This document shows, piece after piece, positions 57,141 to 64,000 of a stretch of DNA of 64,000 nt (its first letter is position 1; each line of letters starts with the position of its first letter). The stretch comes from Wylensekiella montiformis. GTDB taxonomy: Bacteria > Bacillota > Negativicutes > Selenomonadales > Selenomonadaceae. Under the pieces are notes generated by a model. The model searched no databases, was not told the DNA's origin, and saw only the letters and a list, made by a program, of their open reading frames with translations. The stretch spans positions 1-64,000 of the forward strand of contig NZ_VUNL01000012.1 of NCBI RefSeq assembly GCF_009697385.1, written 5' to 3'. Made by a program: the position numbers and the translations under genes.

Positions 57141-57896
57141 TCAGGCAATCAGATCCTGCAAAAGATCCGGCAGCTGCAGGGGGAGGATGTTCTCGTCGAC
57201 GTCCTCCTGCAGGCGGAGCAGGAGCTGCTGGATGATGAGATAGTGACGGAACATTTCCGGCTGGATGTCCTGATGTCGCAGAATATGGCGCCGCAATTTC
57301 TGTTTGGAGCGGTGCAGCGCATTGTCCACGCTTTTGACCGAAACGCCGGTGTCGGTCGCGATGGCCTGATAGGATCGGCCGCAGATATAGCACAGGAAGA
57401 TGCGCAGGTCGAAAGGGGTGAGTTCCTTTTCGACGATGCTGCGGCAGTACCCGTAATCTTCCTTCATGAGCAGACAGTATTCCGGATTGATGGTTTCATC
57501 CGCGCTGCTCAGAATATCCATCAGGGTGTAGTCCCGGCCACTGCCGGCGATCGAGTTGTCCAGAGAATACGCCTGATTCAGCGGCTGGTGCTTCAGACGC
57601 TGCATGGTTTTCAATGCGGTGATGAACTGGCAGCGCACGCAGCGCTGGGCAAATATGGCGAACGGGATTCCATGATCCGGATTGTAGTCCCGGACGGCCT
57701 TGAAAAAGCCGATTCGTCCTTCCTGAAACAGATCTTCCTGACTGATGGAACAGGAATTATACCAGCGCGTCTGTCCCGCGATCATTTTCTGGTAGCGTGC
57801 GAACAAAAAAGCCAGCAGGCGGTCGTCCTTGTCCTGCTGGTAACACCGGACCAGTTCCTCATCCTTGGCCGAAGCCATCCCATCGTATTGCTTCAA
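57141..57896 (-). CDS. Sigma-70 family RNA polymerase sigma factor (SigH-like)
   Basis: This 251-residue protein has region 2 (about 20-90; ISQEDLFQEGRIGFFKAVRDY) and region 4 (about 150-200; GRSYQAIATDTGVSVKSVDN) with a C-terminal extension. It looks like the SigH/Spo0H and ECF-like group and probably directs a special regulon. TTG 57896 is chosen as start because GGGGAGG lies 8 bp before it. The frame is open back to 57986, into its promoter (TTGTCA-17-TAAGAT). Confidence 0.82.
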   Translation of the reverse strand: MKQYDGMASAKDEELVRCYQQDKDDRLLAFLFARYQKMIAGQTRWYNSCSISQEDLFQEGRIGFFKAVRDYNPDHGIPFAIFAQRCVRCQFITALKTMQRLKHQPLNQAYSLDNSIAGSGRDYTLMDILSSADETINPEYCLLMKEDYGYCRSIVEKELTPFDLRIFLCYICGRSYQAIATDTGVSVKSVDNALHRSKQKLRRHILRHQDIQPEMFRHYLIIQQLLLRLQEDVDENILPLQLPDLLQDLIA

Positions 57897-57957
57897 AATA
57901 CGGGCCTCCCCTTTTTCCTGTGATTTCCCTTTTATCCGTCCCGTTTTAGACAAATTT

Positions 57958-57986
57958 ATCTTAACATAGCTTTTATGTATTGACAA
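57958..57986 (-). promoter_or_regulatory. Promoter of the sigma-factor gene
   Basis: On the minus strand: TTGTCA (57986-57981), 17 bp, TAAGAT (57963-57958), with TG before the -10. Confidence 0.6.
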
Positions 57987-58196
57987 TACGACTATCTTCC
58001 TGAATTATTTACCGTTTTTTTTTGTCGCAGTGACAGCCATTTGGGCGGGATTTTCTTATGGATTTTTAATAAATGATCGCTGCATGGGACAGAGAACTTT
58101 TTTATAAGATATCCTCATTTAGGCAAAAAGTCCTAAATTTGTTTTCGCCGGCAACAATTTTTCAAGAGAAATCGGGGCTTTTTTTGGGGAGGGGGC

Positions 58197-58225
58197 TTGC
58201 GAAATGCGGGTATAGAGGGTAATAT
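58197..58225 (+). promoter_or_regulatory. Promoter of the jetD-dinB pair
   Basis: TTGCGA (58197-58202), 17 bp, TAATAT (58220-58225). Between the sigma gene promoter and this point (57990-58190) the sequence is A/T-rich with nothing recognised. Confidence 0.58.
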
Positions 58226-58236
58226 CATAAGAAGAA

Positions 58237-58250
58237 GCAACATGTGTTCG
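58237..58250. promoter_or_regulatory. Possible LexA (SOS) box before jetD-dinB
   Basis: GCAACATGTGTTCG matches the Gram-positive LexA site CGAAC-n4-GTTCG at 8 of 10 positions, with one perfect half. It sits just past the predicted transcription start. A match of this quality will occur by chance elsewhere in 64 kb, so position and gene content are what make it notable. Confidence 0.45.
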
Positions 58251-58275
58251 TTAATAATCGGGGGGAGGCAGTCAG

Positions 58276-59463
58276 ATGGGCGGCAGGTATGATGATGCGC
58301 TGAGAAAAAAGTTATCGGGCCAAAAGAAGCTGACGCAGCTGTGGACTGCGGCGCTGGGGCGGGATGCGGAGCCGTATTCGTATGTTTTGACTCCGCCGTA
58401 TCCGTTTTCGTCATGGAACCGCCACTTCCGGGAGATGATGGACTGGGCGTCGTTCTGGCGGCAGCCGGGCGCATGCTGGACGGTGGAGACGCAGACGAAG
58501 CGGACGCAGGGCGGGGGACGGCAGCATGATATGCCGGTGCGCGTGCGGTTTGCTTCGGCGAAGACGGTGCTTCGTTATCTGGGCATGGGCCGGATGCTGG
58601 ATTGGTTCCGGCCGGTTTACGATGCGATTGCCGGGAAATATCCGGCTTTGTCTGCGGTTTGCCTGCATTATCGGGAGAATCTGCTGACCGAGGCTGGGCT
58701 GGCAGAGAATATGATGCGGCTGGCAGGTTATTTTCAGGGCGCGTACAAAACGGACTGCTATCTGCGCGAGATCGATATTCCCGGCGTGGATACGAAGTTT
58801 ATGGAGAATCATCGGGAACTGACGGCCTCGATCTTTCAGGCGCTTCATCCGGAGCTTTCGTGCGGCAGTTTCCGGTCGTTTTGCATGGCCCTGCGGATTC
58901 GGGAGAAGGCACCGGAGCCGAATATCTATATCCGGTCATTGGATCCGGAGCTGACATTTGGCGGTATGTCCGGGGCAAAGGTGACGGGGGAGCAACTGGC
59001 AAAGCTGGCTGTCCCGGCTCGTCAGGTTTTTGTCGTGGAAAACAAGATCAATGGGATGGTTTTTCCTTCCGTTCCCGGCAGTCTGGTTTTGTTCGGGGCC
59101 GGCAATGGCATCGTCCCGGAGCTTGCGGCTGCGCCATGGCTGCAGCGGATCCAAAGGCTTTGGTATTGGGGCGATTTGGATCGGGAAGGCTTTGCGATTC
59201 TGGCGCGGTTCCGCGGGAAATATCCGCAGGTTCGCTCGTTTCTCATGAGCCGGGAGCTTTTGGCGCGGTATGCGGATTTTCTGGTGGAGGATACGAGCGC
59301 TCCGGGAGCGATGCCGGATGGGCTGACGCCGGCGGAGCAGGCGTGCTGGCAGGCGCTGGATGGTGCGGGAAGACTGGAGCAGGAGCGGATTCCGATGCGC
59401 GAGGTGACGGAGTTTTTGCGCCGGAATGCGGAGGAAGAGGATATGCGGCGAAGGGAGGGCTGA
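58276..59463 (+). CDS. jetD: Orphan Wadjet JetD-like protein (DUF3322-DUF2220)
   Basis: This 395-residue protein has the JetD layout: an N-terminal DUF3322-like part (about 1-190) and a C-terminal DUF2220 toprim-like part. The presumed catalytic residues are E255 (VVENKING) and D300/D302 (YWGDLDREGF). In Wadjet systems JetD cuts plasmid DNA after the JetABC condensin complex has extruded it. No jetA, jetB or jetC is near: a sigma factor lies upstream and dinB starts 2 bp after its stop. It may act in DNA repair or serve a Wadjet encoded elsewhere. GGGGGAGG precedes the ATG. Confidence 0.82.
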   Translation: MGGRYDDALRKKLSGQKKLTQLWTAALGRDAEPYSYVLTPPYPFSSWNRHFREMMDWASFWRQPGACWTVETQTKRTQGGGRQHDMPVRVRFASAKTVLRYLGMGRMLDWFRPVYDAIAGKYPALSAVCLHYRENLLTEAGLAENMMRLAGYFQGAYKTDCYLREIDIPGVDTKFMENHRELTASIFQALHPELSCGSFRSFCMALRIREKAPEPNIYIRSLDPELTFGGMSGAKVTGEQLAKLAVPARQVFVVENKINGMVFPSVPGSLVLFGAGNGIVPELAAAPWLQRIQRLWYWGDLDREGFAILARFRGKYPQVRSFLMSRELLARYADFLVEDTSAPGAMPDGLTPAEQACWQALDGAGRLEQERIPMREVTEFLRRNAEEEDMRRREG

Positions 59464-59465
59464 GG

Positions 59466-60638
59466 ATGGAGCGGCTGGTCATGCATGTGGATATGGATGC
59501 GTTTTTCGCTTCGGTGGAGCAGCTGGATCATGAGGCATACCGCGGAAAGCCGGTGATCGTCGGCGGGATGGCGGGGCGCGGCGTCGTGTCTACCTGCTCG
59601 TATGAGGCGCGGCGGTATGGCGTCCATTCGGCGATGCCGATGGTGCGCGCGCAGCGGCTCTGTCCGCAGGGTATCTTTGTGTCGGGGAATTATTCCCGTT
59701 ACGCGGAGGTTTCGGCGGAAATCTTTTCGATTTTCGCGCGGTATTCGCCGGTGGTGGAGCCGCTGTCCATCGATGAGGCGTTTTTGGACCTTTCCGGGAT
59801 GGAGCATATCATGGGGGAGCCGCTGGATTATGCGGTCCGCCTGAAAAAGGAGATTCGGGAGCGGACCGGGATCGTGGCGTCCGCCGGGATTGCGCCGAAT
59901 AAGTTTCTGGCTAAGCTGGCTTCGGATTTGGATAAGCCTGATGGACTGGTCCGCATTACGCCGGAGAATCTGCGGGAGGTGCTGGATCCCCTGCCCGTCG
60001 GGCGCATCTGGGGCGTGGGACAGAAGACGGAGGCGCTGCTGCAGAAAACAGGGATCCGGACGATCGGCCAGCTTCGCGGCGCGCCGCGGGAGAAGCTGGT
60101 TCGCCTTTTTGGGGGAAATCTGGCGGATCATCTGCTGGCACTGGCACATGGACAGGATGACCGGCCGGTCGCTCCGCGCGGCCCGGCGAAATCCATCGGC
60201 AGGGAGACGACCTTTACCGAGGACCTGCAGACGGCCGATGACGCGCAGCGCGCGCTGCTGGATCTTTCCTGCCGCGTCGGCTGGCGGCTGCGCAGGGCCG
60301 GCGTAAAGGGGCGGACGATTCAGCTGAAACTGCGCCAGTCGCCGTGGTTCAATACGTATACGCGGAGCCGGACGCTGCCGGACGGAACCTGCTATGATGA
60401 GGAGATTTACCATACGGTGTGGGATTTGTTTCGCGAGCTGCATATTTACCGGCGCATCCGCCTGCTGGGGGTGTCGGTTTCCGGATTTGGCGAGAGCGGG
60501 GAGATGTCCCTGTTTTCCGATGAGGCGAAGAAAGAGCAGCTTTATGCGGCGGTGGACCGGATCCGCCAGCGCTTCGGCGAACAGGGGGTTACCAAGGCAC
60601 GGCTTCTGCAAGGTTCGCCGGGTAAGAAAAATCGGTGA
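59466..60638 (+). CDS. dinB: DNA polymerase IV (DinB)
   Basis: This 390-residue Y-family polymerase has HVDMDAFFASVEQ at the start, the YSPVVEPLSIDEAFLDLSG catalytic motif, a helix-hairpin-helix, a little-finger domain (about 240-350) and a C-terminal clamp-binding motif MSLF. It copies past damaged DNA. GAAGGGAGGG lies before ATG 59466, inside the end of jetD; the 2-bp gap means the two are made together. Confidence 0.95.
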   Translation: MERLVMHVDMDAFFASVEQLDHEAYRGKPVIVGGMAGRGVVSTCSYEARRYGVHSAMPMVRAQRLCPQGIFVSGNYSRYAEVSAEIFSIFARYSPVVEPLSIDEAFLDLSGMEHIMGEPLDYAVRLKKEIRERTGIVASAGIAPNKFLAKLASDLDKPDGLVRITPENLREVLDPLPVGRIWGVGQKTEALLQKTGIRTIGQLRGAPREKLVRLFGGNLADHLLALAHGQDDRPVAPRGPAKSIGRETTFTEDLQTADDAQRALLDLSCRVGWRLRRAGVKGRTIQLKLRQSPWFNTYTRSRTLPDGTCYDEEIYHTVWDLFRELHIYRRIRLLGVSVSGFGESGEMSLFSDEAKKEQLYAAVDRIRQRFGEQGVTKARLLQGSPGKKNR

Positions 60639-60687
60639 GAAAAATCATATACAAAAGTTATTCTTCGTGTATAATAGAATAAAAGAA

Positions 60688-60800
60688 TGTAACGAAGAAC
60701 TCCGAGCAAAAATGCCTGTGGCTGCGGCTATGGCATTGCGCCGGGGCTCCGGGGGAAACGCCGGAACCTTCTGTTTGGAAAAGGGGTATCTCTGAATCAA
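60688..60800 (+). ncRNA. Probable molybdenum-cofactor (Moco) riboswitch
   Basis: The leader before the molybdenum-cofactor operon contains ACTCCGAGC, the GCC/GGC arms (AATGCC and GGCATT), GCGCCGGGG and GGGGGAAACGCCGGAACC. These resemble the conserved parts of the Moco RNA motif as I remember it. A TATAAT (60670-60675) lies upstream and a strong terminator downstream, as for a transcription-attenuating riboswitch. Ends are approximate. Confidence 0.7.
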
Positions 60801-60806
60801 GAGGCG

Positions 60807-60846
60807 AAGACTACCCTTTTTGCTGCGGCGGAGGGTAGTCTTTTTT
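60807..60846 (+). terminator. Terminator of the riboswitch leader
   Basis: AAGACTACCCT (60807-60817) pairs with AGGGTAGTCTT (60832-60842), then TTTT. It lies between aptamer and the first gene, so it likely acts conditionally. Confidence 0.85.
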
Positions 60847-60954
60847 GTTGGAATGGCTGAAATGTAGATGGATATGGAACCCTGAAACGCGGGGGCGGAG
60901 AGATGCCGGCGAATCTTTCCTGCGGGTTCGGGGACAGGATGGAGGCAGAAAACC

Positions 60955-61986
60955 ATGAAGGAAATCCGAACGGTCGATGCGGCAGGGCAGATCCTTTGTC
61001 ATGATATTACCCGGATTATCCGCGGCGTGACGAAGGACGCTGTTTTCCGCAAGGGGCATGTGATTACGGAGGAGGATATTCCCGTGCTGCTGTCGGTGGG
61101 CAAGGATCATATCTTTGTCTGGGAAAACGATCCATCGAAGCTGCATGAGAATGAGGCGGCACGGATCCTGCAGAGCCTTTGCCAGAACGATTATATGGAA
61201 GCATCGGAGCCAAAAGAGGGAAAAATCGAGCTGCGGGCCACGGTGGACGGCGTGTTTCAGGTGGATGAGGAGCGGTTTGACGCGGTCAATGGGATCGACG
61301 AGGTGACGATCGCGACGTTGCCGCAGAATATGCCGGTGCGGGCCGGGACGAAGCTGGCCGGTATGCGTGTGATCCCGCTGGTCATCGATAAGGAAAAGAT
61401 GGAGCAGGTCCGGCAGGCGGCGGGAGACCGGCCGCTGCTCCGCCTGAGGCCCTACCGGAAAAACGTCCGGGTTGGCGTGGTGACGACGGGGACGGAGGTT
61501 TTCGAGGGGCGCATCAAAGATACCTTTACGCCAGTCCTCGCCGATAAGCTAAAGGCGTTCGGACTGAGTATCGAGGAGCACCGCCTGACGGATGATGTGA
61601 CGGAGCATACGTCAGGCGCCGTCCGCGAGCTGGTGCGCCTTGGGATGGATGTGATTCTCTGTACGGGCGGGATGAGCGTGGATCCGGACGACCGCACACC
61701 GGCCGCGATCCGCGATGCCGGCGCAGAGATCGTGACGTATGGCGCGCCCGTGCTCCCGGGAGCAATGTTCCTGCTGGGGTATATCCGTCAGGATGATCGG
61801 ACGGTCGCCGTCATGGGCCTGCCGGGATGCGTGATGTACAATGACCGGACGATTTTTGACCTCGTTCTGCCGCGTGTGATTGCAGGCGAGATGCTCACCC
61901 GCCGCGAGATTCGCCGTTTCGGTATCGGCGGCCTTTGCATGGGCTGCAGGGTATGCCATTATCCGGTCTGCGGGTTTCAGCATTGA
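60955..61986 (+). CDS. Molybdopterin-binding domain protein with C-terminal Cys cluster
   Basis: This 343-residue protein has an N-terminal part like the MoeA-associated or SAF region (about 1-160) and a MoaB/MogA-type molybdopterin-binding domain (about 165-310; VGVVTTGTEVFEGRIKDTF, then ILCTGGMSVDPDD). At the end is a Cys cluster C-x2-C-x2-C-x4-C (CMGCRVCHYPVC), which could bind a metal or iron-sulfur centre. It probably handles molybdopterin or inserts the cofactor. First gene after the riboswitch; moeA follows 38 bp later. Confidence 0.85.
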   Translation: MKEIRTVDAAGQILCHDITRIIRGVTKDAVFRKGHVITEEDIPVLLSVGKDHIFVWENDPSKLHENEAARILQSLCQNDYMEASEPKEGKIELRATVDGVFQVDEERFDAVNGIDEVTIATLPQNMPVRAGTKLAGMRVIPLVIDKEKMEQVRQAAGDRPLLRLRPYRKNVRVGVVTTGTEVFEGRIKDTFTPVLADKLKAFGLSIEEHRLTDDVTEHTSGAVRELVRLGMDVILCTGGMSVDPDDRTPAAIRDAGAEIVTYGAPVLPGAMFLLGYIRQDDRTVAVMGLPGCVMYNDRTIFDLVLPRVIAGEMLTRREIRRFGIGGLCMGCRVCHYPVCGFQH

Positions 61987-62024
61987 GCGGCTGTGCGCCT
62001 GAGACGGTGAAGAGGAGGGCAAGT

Positions 62025-63224
62025 ATGCAGGATATTTCTTTGGAACAGGCCGTAGAGGTTCTGCTCGAACAGGTCGGTCCGATTCGCGGGACGGAGCAGG
62101 TTCCGCTGATGGAGGCGCTGGGGCGCACGCTGGCGGAGGATTTTTCGGCGCCGTTTGATAATCCTCCGTTTGACCGGTCCCCACTGGACGGCTATACGTT
62201 TGATTCGCGGGCCGTGGCGTCGGCCACGCCGCAGGCGCCGGCCCGGCTGCGCATCATCGGCGAGGAATGTGCCGGACAGTTCTTTGACCGGTCGGTTCCC
62301 CGGGGCTGTGCGGTCCGCATTATGACCGGCGGGGCGATTCCGTCCGGCTGCGATTGCGTCGTCCGGCAGGAGGACGTTGCGGCGGAGGGGGATACGCTGT
62401 CGGTTCCGCTGGCGCTGCATCATCTGGAAAATTACTGCTTTGCGGGGGAGGACATCCGCCGGGGGACGATGCTGATGCGCGGCGGGACAAAGATTACGGC
62501 CGCGCATCTCGCGGTGCTGGCCAGCATGGGCTGTGACCGGGTGAATGTCATCCGGCCGGTGCGCATCGCTCTGGCCAGTACGGGTGATGAGCTGCTGCAG
62601 CCCGGCGAGCCGCTGCAGCCCGGCAGGATTTACAACAGCAACCTGTATCTGCTGGCCGGACGGCTGCGGGAAATGGGCTTCGCGCCGAAGATTTTGGGTA
62701 TCCTTCCCGATGATTGCGCGGAAGCGGCACGCGCCGTTCAGGCGGAGCTTGATCAGAGCGATCTGATCCTTACGACGGGCGGTGTGTCCGTCGGCAAAAA
62801 GGACATCATGCACGGCGTAGTCCGTCAGATCGGCCGACGGCTGTTCTGGCGCGTCTGCATGAAGCCGGGCGCGCCGGCCATCGCGTATACGGCGGACGAA
62901 ACGCTGGGCATCGCGCTTTCGGGGAATCCATTTGCTGCCTGCGCGACCTTCGAGCTTTTGGTGCGGCCGGTCCTGGCGAAGCTAAGCGGCCGGGACGAGC
63001 TTTTTGTGCGCCGCGTGCAGGCGGTGCTGACGAATGGATTCTCCAAGCCGAGTCCGGGGCGCCGTTTTATTCGGGCCTATTATGAGGCGGGAAAGGTGCG
63101 GATCCCGGAGCAGCATGCGTCCGGAAGCCTGTTCTCCGCCGTGGGCTGCAACGCCTTTGTGGAGATTCCGGCCGGCACCGGCCCGCTGGAGCCGGGAACG
63201 AAGGTCGGCGTGGTACTGCTCTGA
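62025..63224 (+). CDS. moeA: Molybdopterin molybdenumtransferase MoeA
   Basis: This 399-residue protein inserts molybdate into adenylated molybdopterin. It has the N-terminal linker domain (LEQAVEVLLEQV), PFDRSPLDGYTFDS, the MTGGAIPSGCD motif and the MogA-like domain ILTTGGVSVGKKD. AAGAGGAGGG precedes ATG 62025. It is in one operon with the preceding molybdopterin-binding protein and moaA. Confidence 0.95.
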   Translation: MQDISLEQAVEVLLEQVGPIRGTEQVPLMEALGRTLAEDFSAPFDNPPFDRSPLDGYTFDSRAVASATPQAPARLRIIGEECAGQFFDRSVPRGCAVRIMTGGAIPSGCDCVVRQEDVAAEGDTLSVPLALHHLENYCFAGEDIRRGTMLMRGGTKITAAHLAVLASMGCDRVNVIRPVRIALASTGDELLQPGEPLQPGRIYNSNLYLLAGRLREMGFAPKILGILPDDCAEAARAVQAELDQSDLILTTGGVSVGKKDIMHGVVRQIGRRLFWRVCMKPGAPAIAYTADETLGIALSGNPFAACATFELLVRPVLAKLSGRDELFVRRVQAVLTNGFSKPSPGRRFIRAYYEAGKVRIPEQHASGSLFSAVGCNAFVEIPAGTGPLEPGTKVGVVLL

Positions 63225-63253
63225 GCCGGATGAAGGAAAGAAAGGGTCACGTT

Positions 63254-64000
63254 ATGCTGGATCAATTTGAGCGAAATATCGAATATGTGCGGATCTCTCT
63301 GACGGACCGCTGCAATCTCCGCTGCCGGTACTGTATGCCGGAATCCGGCGTGGAGAAACTGCGCCATGAGGATATCCTGACCTTTGATGAAATTCTTCAG
63401 GTGGTTCGCGCGCTGGCAGCGCTGGGGGTTCGAAAGGTCCGTCTGACGGGCGGCGAGCCGCTGGTTCGCCGGGGACTTGCGGATCTGGTTCGCAGGATTC
63501 GTCAGGTGCCGGGCATCCGTCAGATCGCGCTTACGACAAACGGCGTGCTGCTGCCGGAACTGGCGGAGCCTTTGGTCCGGGCCGGAGTGGACGAGGTGAA
63601 CATCAGTCTGGATACACTGGATCCTGAGGTATTTGCCGCGATCACCCGCAGACCGGCGCTGCCGCAGGTGCTGCGCGGCATCGACTGCCTGCGGCGGGCC
63701 GGCATGAAGGAGATCAAGTTGAACTGCGTGCCGATACGCGGCGTCAACGAAGCCGGACTCATGGATCTGGTGCGCCTGGCAAGGGAACGCAGTCTGAAGG
63801 TGCGCTTTATCGAGCTGATGCCGATTGGCTGCGCCCGCCATGCCGGCTTCAGCGGAATCGCGATGGAAGAGGTGCGCCGCAGGATTGAGCGGGAGTTCGG
63901 CCCGCTTCGCCCCGCGCCGCTTCGCCGGACGTCGGTCTGCGGCCCGGCCGTTTATTATTGCCTTCCGGGCTTTGCGGGGCAGGTCGGCTTTATCGATGCC
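63254..64000 (+). CDS. moaA: GTP 3',8-cyclase MoaA (cut by the window edge)
   Basis: The 249 codons inside the window run off its end. The radical-SAM motif CNLRCRYC lies near residue 20, and RLTGGEPLVRRGL and ISLDTLDPEVF follow. MoaA opens the GTP ring in the first step of molybdenum-cofactor synthesis, with MoaC (52112) finishing it. The usual length is about 320-340 residues, so about 80 are missing on the right, including the C-terminal cluster-binding Cys. AAGGAAAG lies before ATG 63254. Confidence 0.95.
   Translation, partial: MLDQFERNIEYVRISLTDRCNLRCRYCMPESGVEKLRHEDILTFDEILQVVRALAALGVRKVRLTGGEPLVRRGLADLVRRIRQVPGIRQIALTTNGVLLPELAEPLVRAGVDEVNISLDTLDPEVFAAITRRPALPQVLRGIDCLRRAGMKEIKLNCVPIRGVNEAGLMDLVRLARERSLKVRFIELMPIGCARHAGFSGIAMEEVRRRIEREFGPLRPAPLRRTSVCGPAVYYCLPGFAGQVGFIDA

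Noticed and set aside
58276-59463. Complete Wadjet system
   Set aside because: Only the JetD-like gene is present; neighbours are a sigma factor and dinB, not JetABC.

Overview
The window looks like chromosome from a GC-rich diderm Firmicute (Negativicutes, Selenomonadales; a Selenomonas- or Mitsuokella-like genus is my best guess). Reasons: an outer-membrane porin with an N-terminal SLH domain (28550-29986) sits beside Firmicute-type genes (LacABC, lactose PTS, class II GalT, a RpiR regulator, MarR). Rubrerythrin and class III ribonucleotide reductase suggest an anaerobe. Two chemoreceptors, a PilZ protein and a FliD-like protein suggest motility. The species is inference.

Layout. 1-1610: the end of an rRNA operon (5S) followed by 15 tRNA genes, including a duplicated Leu(CAG)-Leu(GAG) pair. 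1.7-11.4 kb: secreted lipase, an unidentified small RNA candidate, a ferredoxin-like DUF362 protein, methylglyoxal synthase, a MarR-controlled HlyD/ABC-2 efflux unit, UspA, rubrerythrin, a HAD phosphatase and a secreted 3D-domain protein. 11.6-17.0 kb: complete branched-chain amino-acid ABC transporter (SBP, LivH, M, G, F) and a CBS-ACT protein. 17.2-18.9 kb: chemoreceptor.

19.0-39.9 kb is a galactan/lactose utilisation region. Secreted GH53 endo-galactanases (two) and a free galactan-binding module would cut and bind galactan. The SLH porin may admit oligomers to the periplasm. LacE/LacF import and phosphorylate them, and a GH1 phospho-galactosidase (with a second GH1 paralogue of doubtful catalytic competence) releases galactose-6-P. 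LacAB, LacC and a class II tagatose-bisphosphate aldolase degrade it, while GalK-GalE-GalT handle free galactose. Five promoters here share one exact architecture (TGAAAA-NN-TTTTCA, a third GAAAAC half-site 19 bp on, and a -10 at a fixed distance with no proper -35), defining a local regulon. The galK promoter is instead flanked by two identical 13-bp LacI-type operators 114 bp apart, with a GalR-like gene at the end of the cluster.

40.0-64.0 kb: a PAS histidine kinase/response regulator pair; a secreted glucosaminidase-TPR protein; a phosphoethanolamine-transferase-like membrane sulfatase; nrdD behind two NrdR boxes, whose product seems to stop before the glycyl-radical motif; PilZ and FliD-like genes; pyruvate kinase; moaC; a chemoreceptor co-transcribed with an orphan sugar-binding lipoprotein; cysteine desulfidase; an alternative sigma factor; an orphan Wadjet-type JetD gene almost fused to dinB, with a LexA-like box in front; and a molybdenum-cofactor operon behind a probable Moco riboswitch, ending in a moaA cut by the window edge.

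The best candidates for something new are the JetD-DinB pair, the five-promoter galactan regulon, the D162 GH1 paralogue, the apparently truncated NrdD and the unidentified small RNA. No CRISPR array, insertion sequence or prophage was seen.
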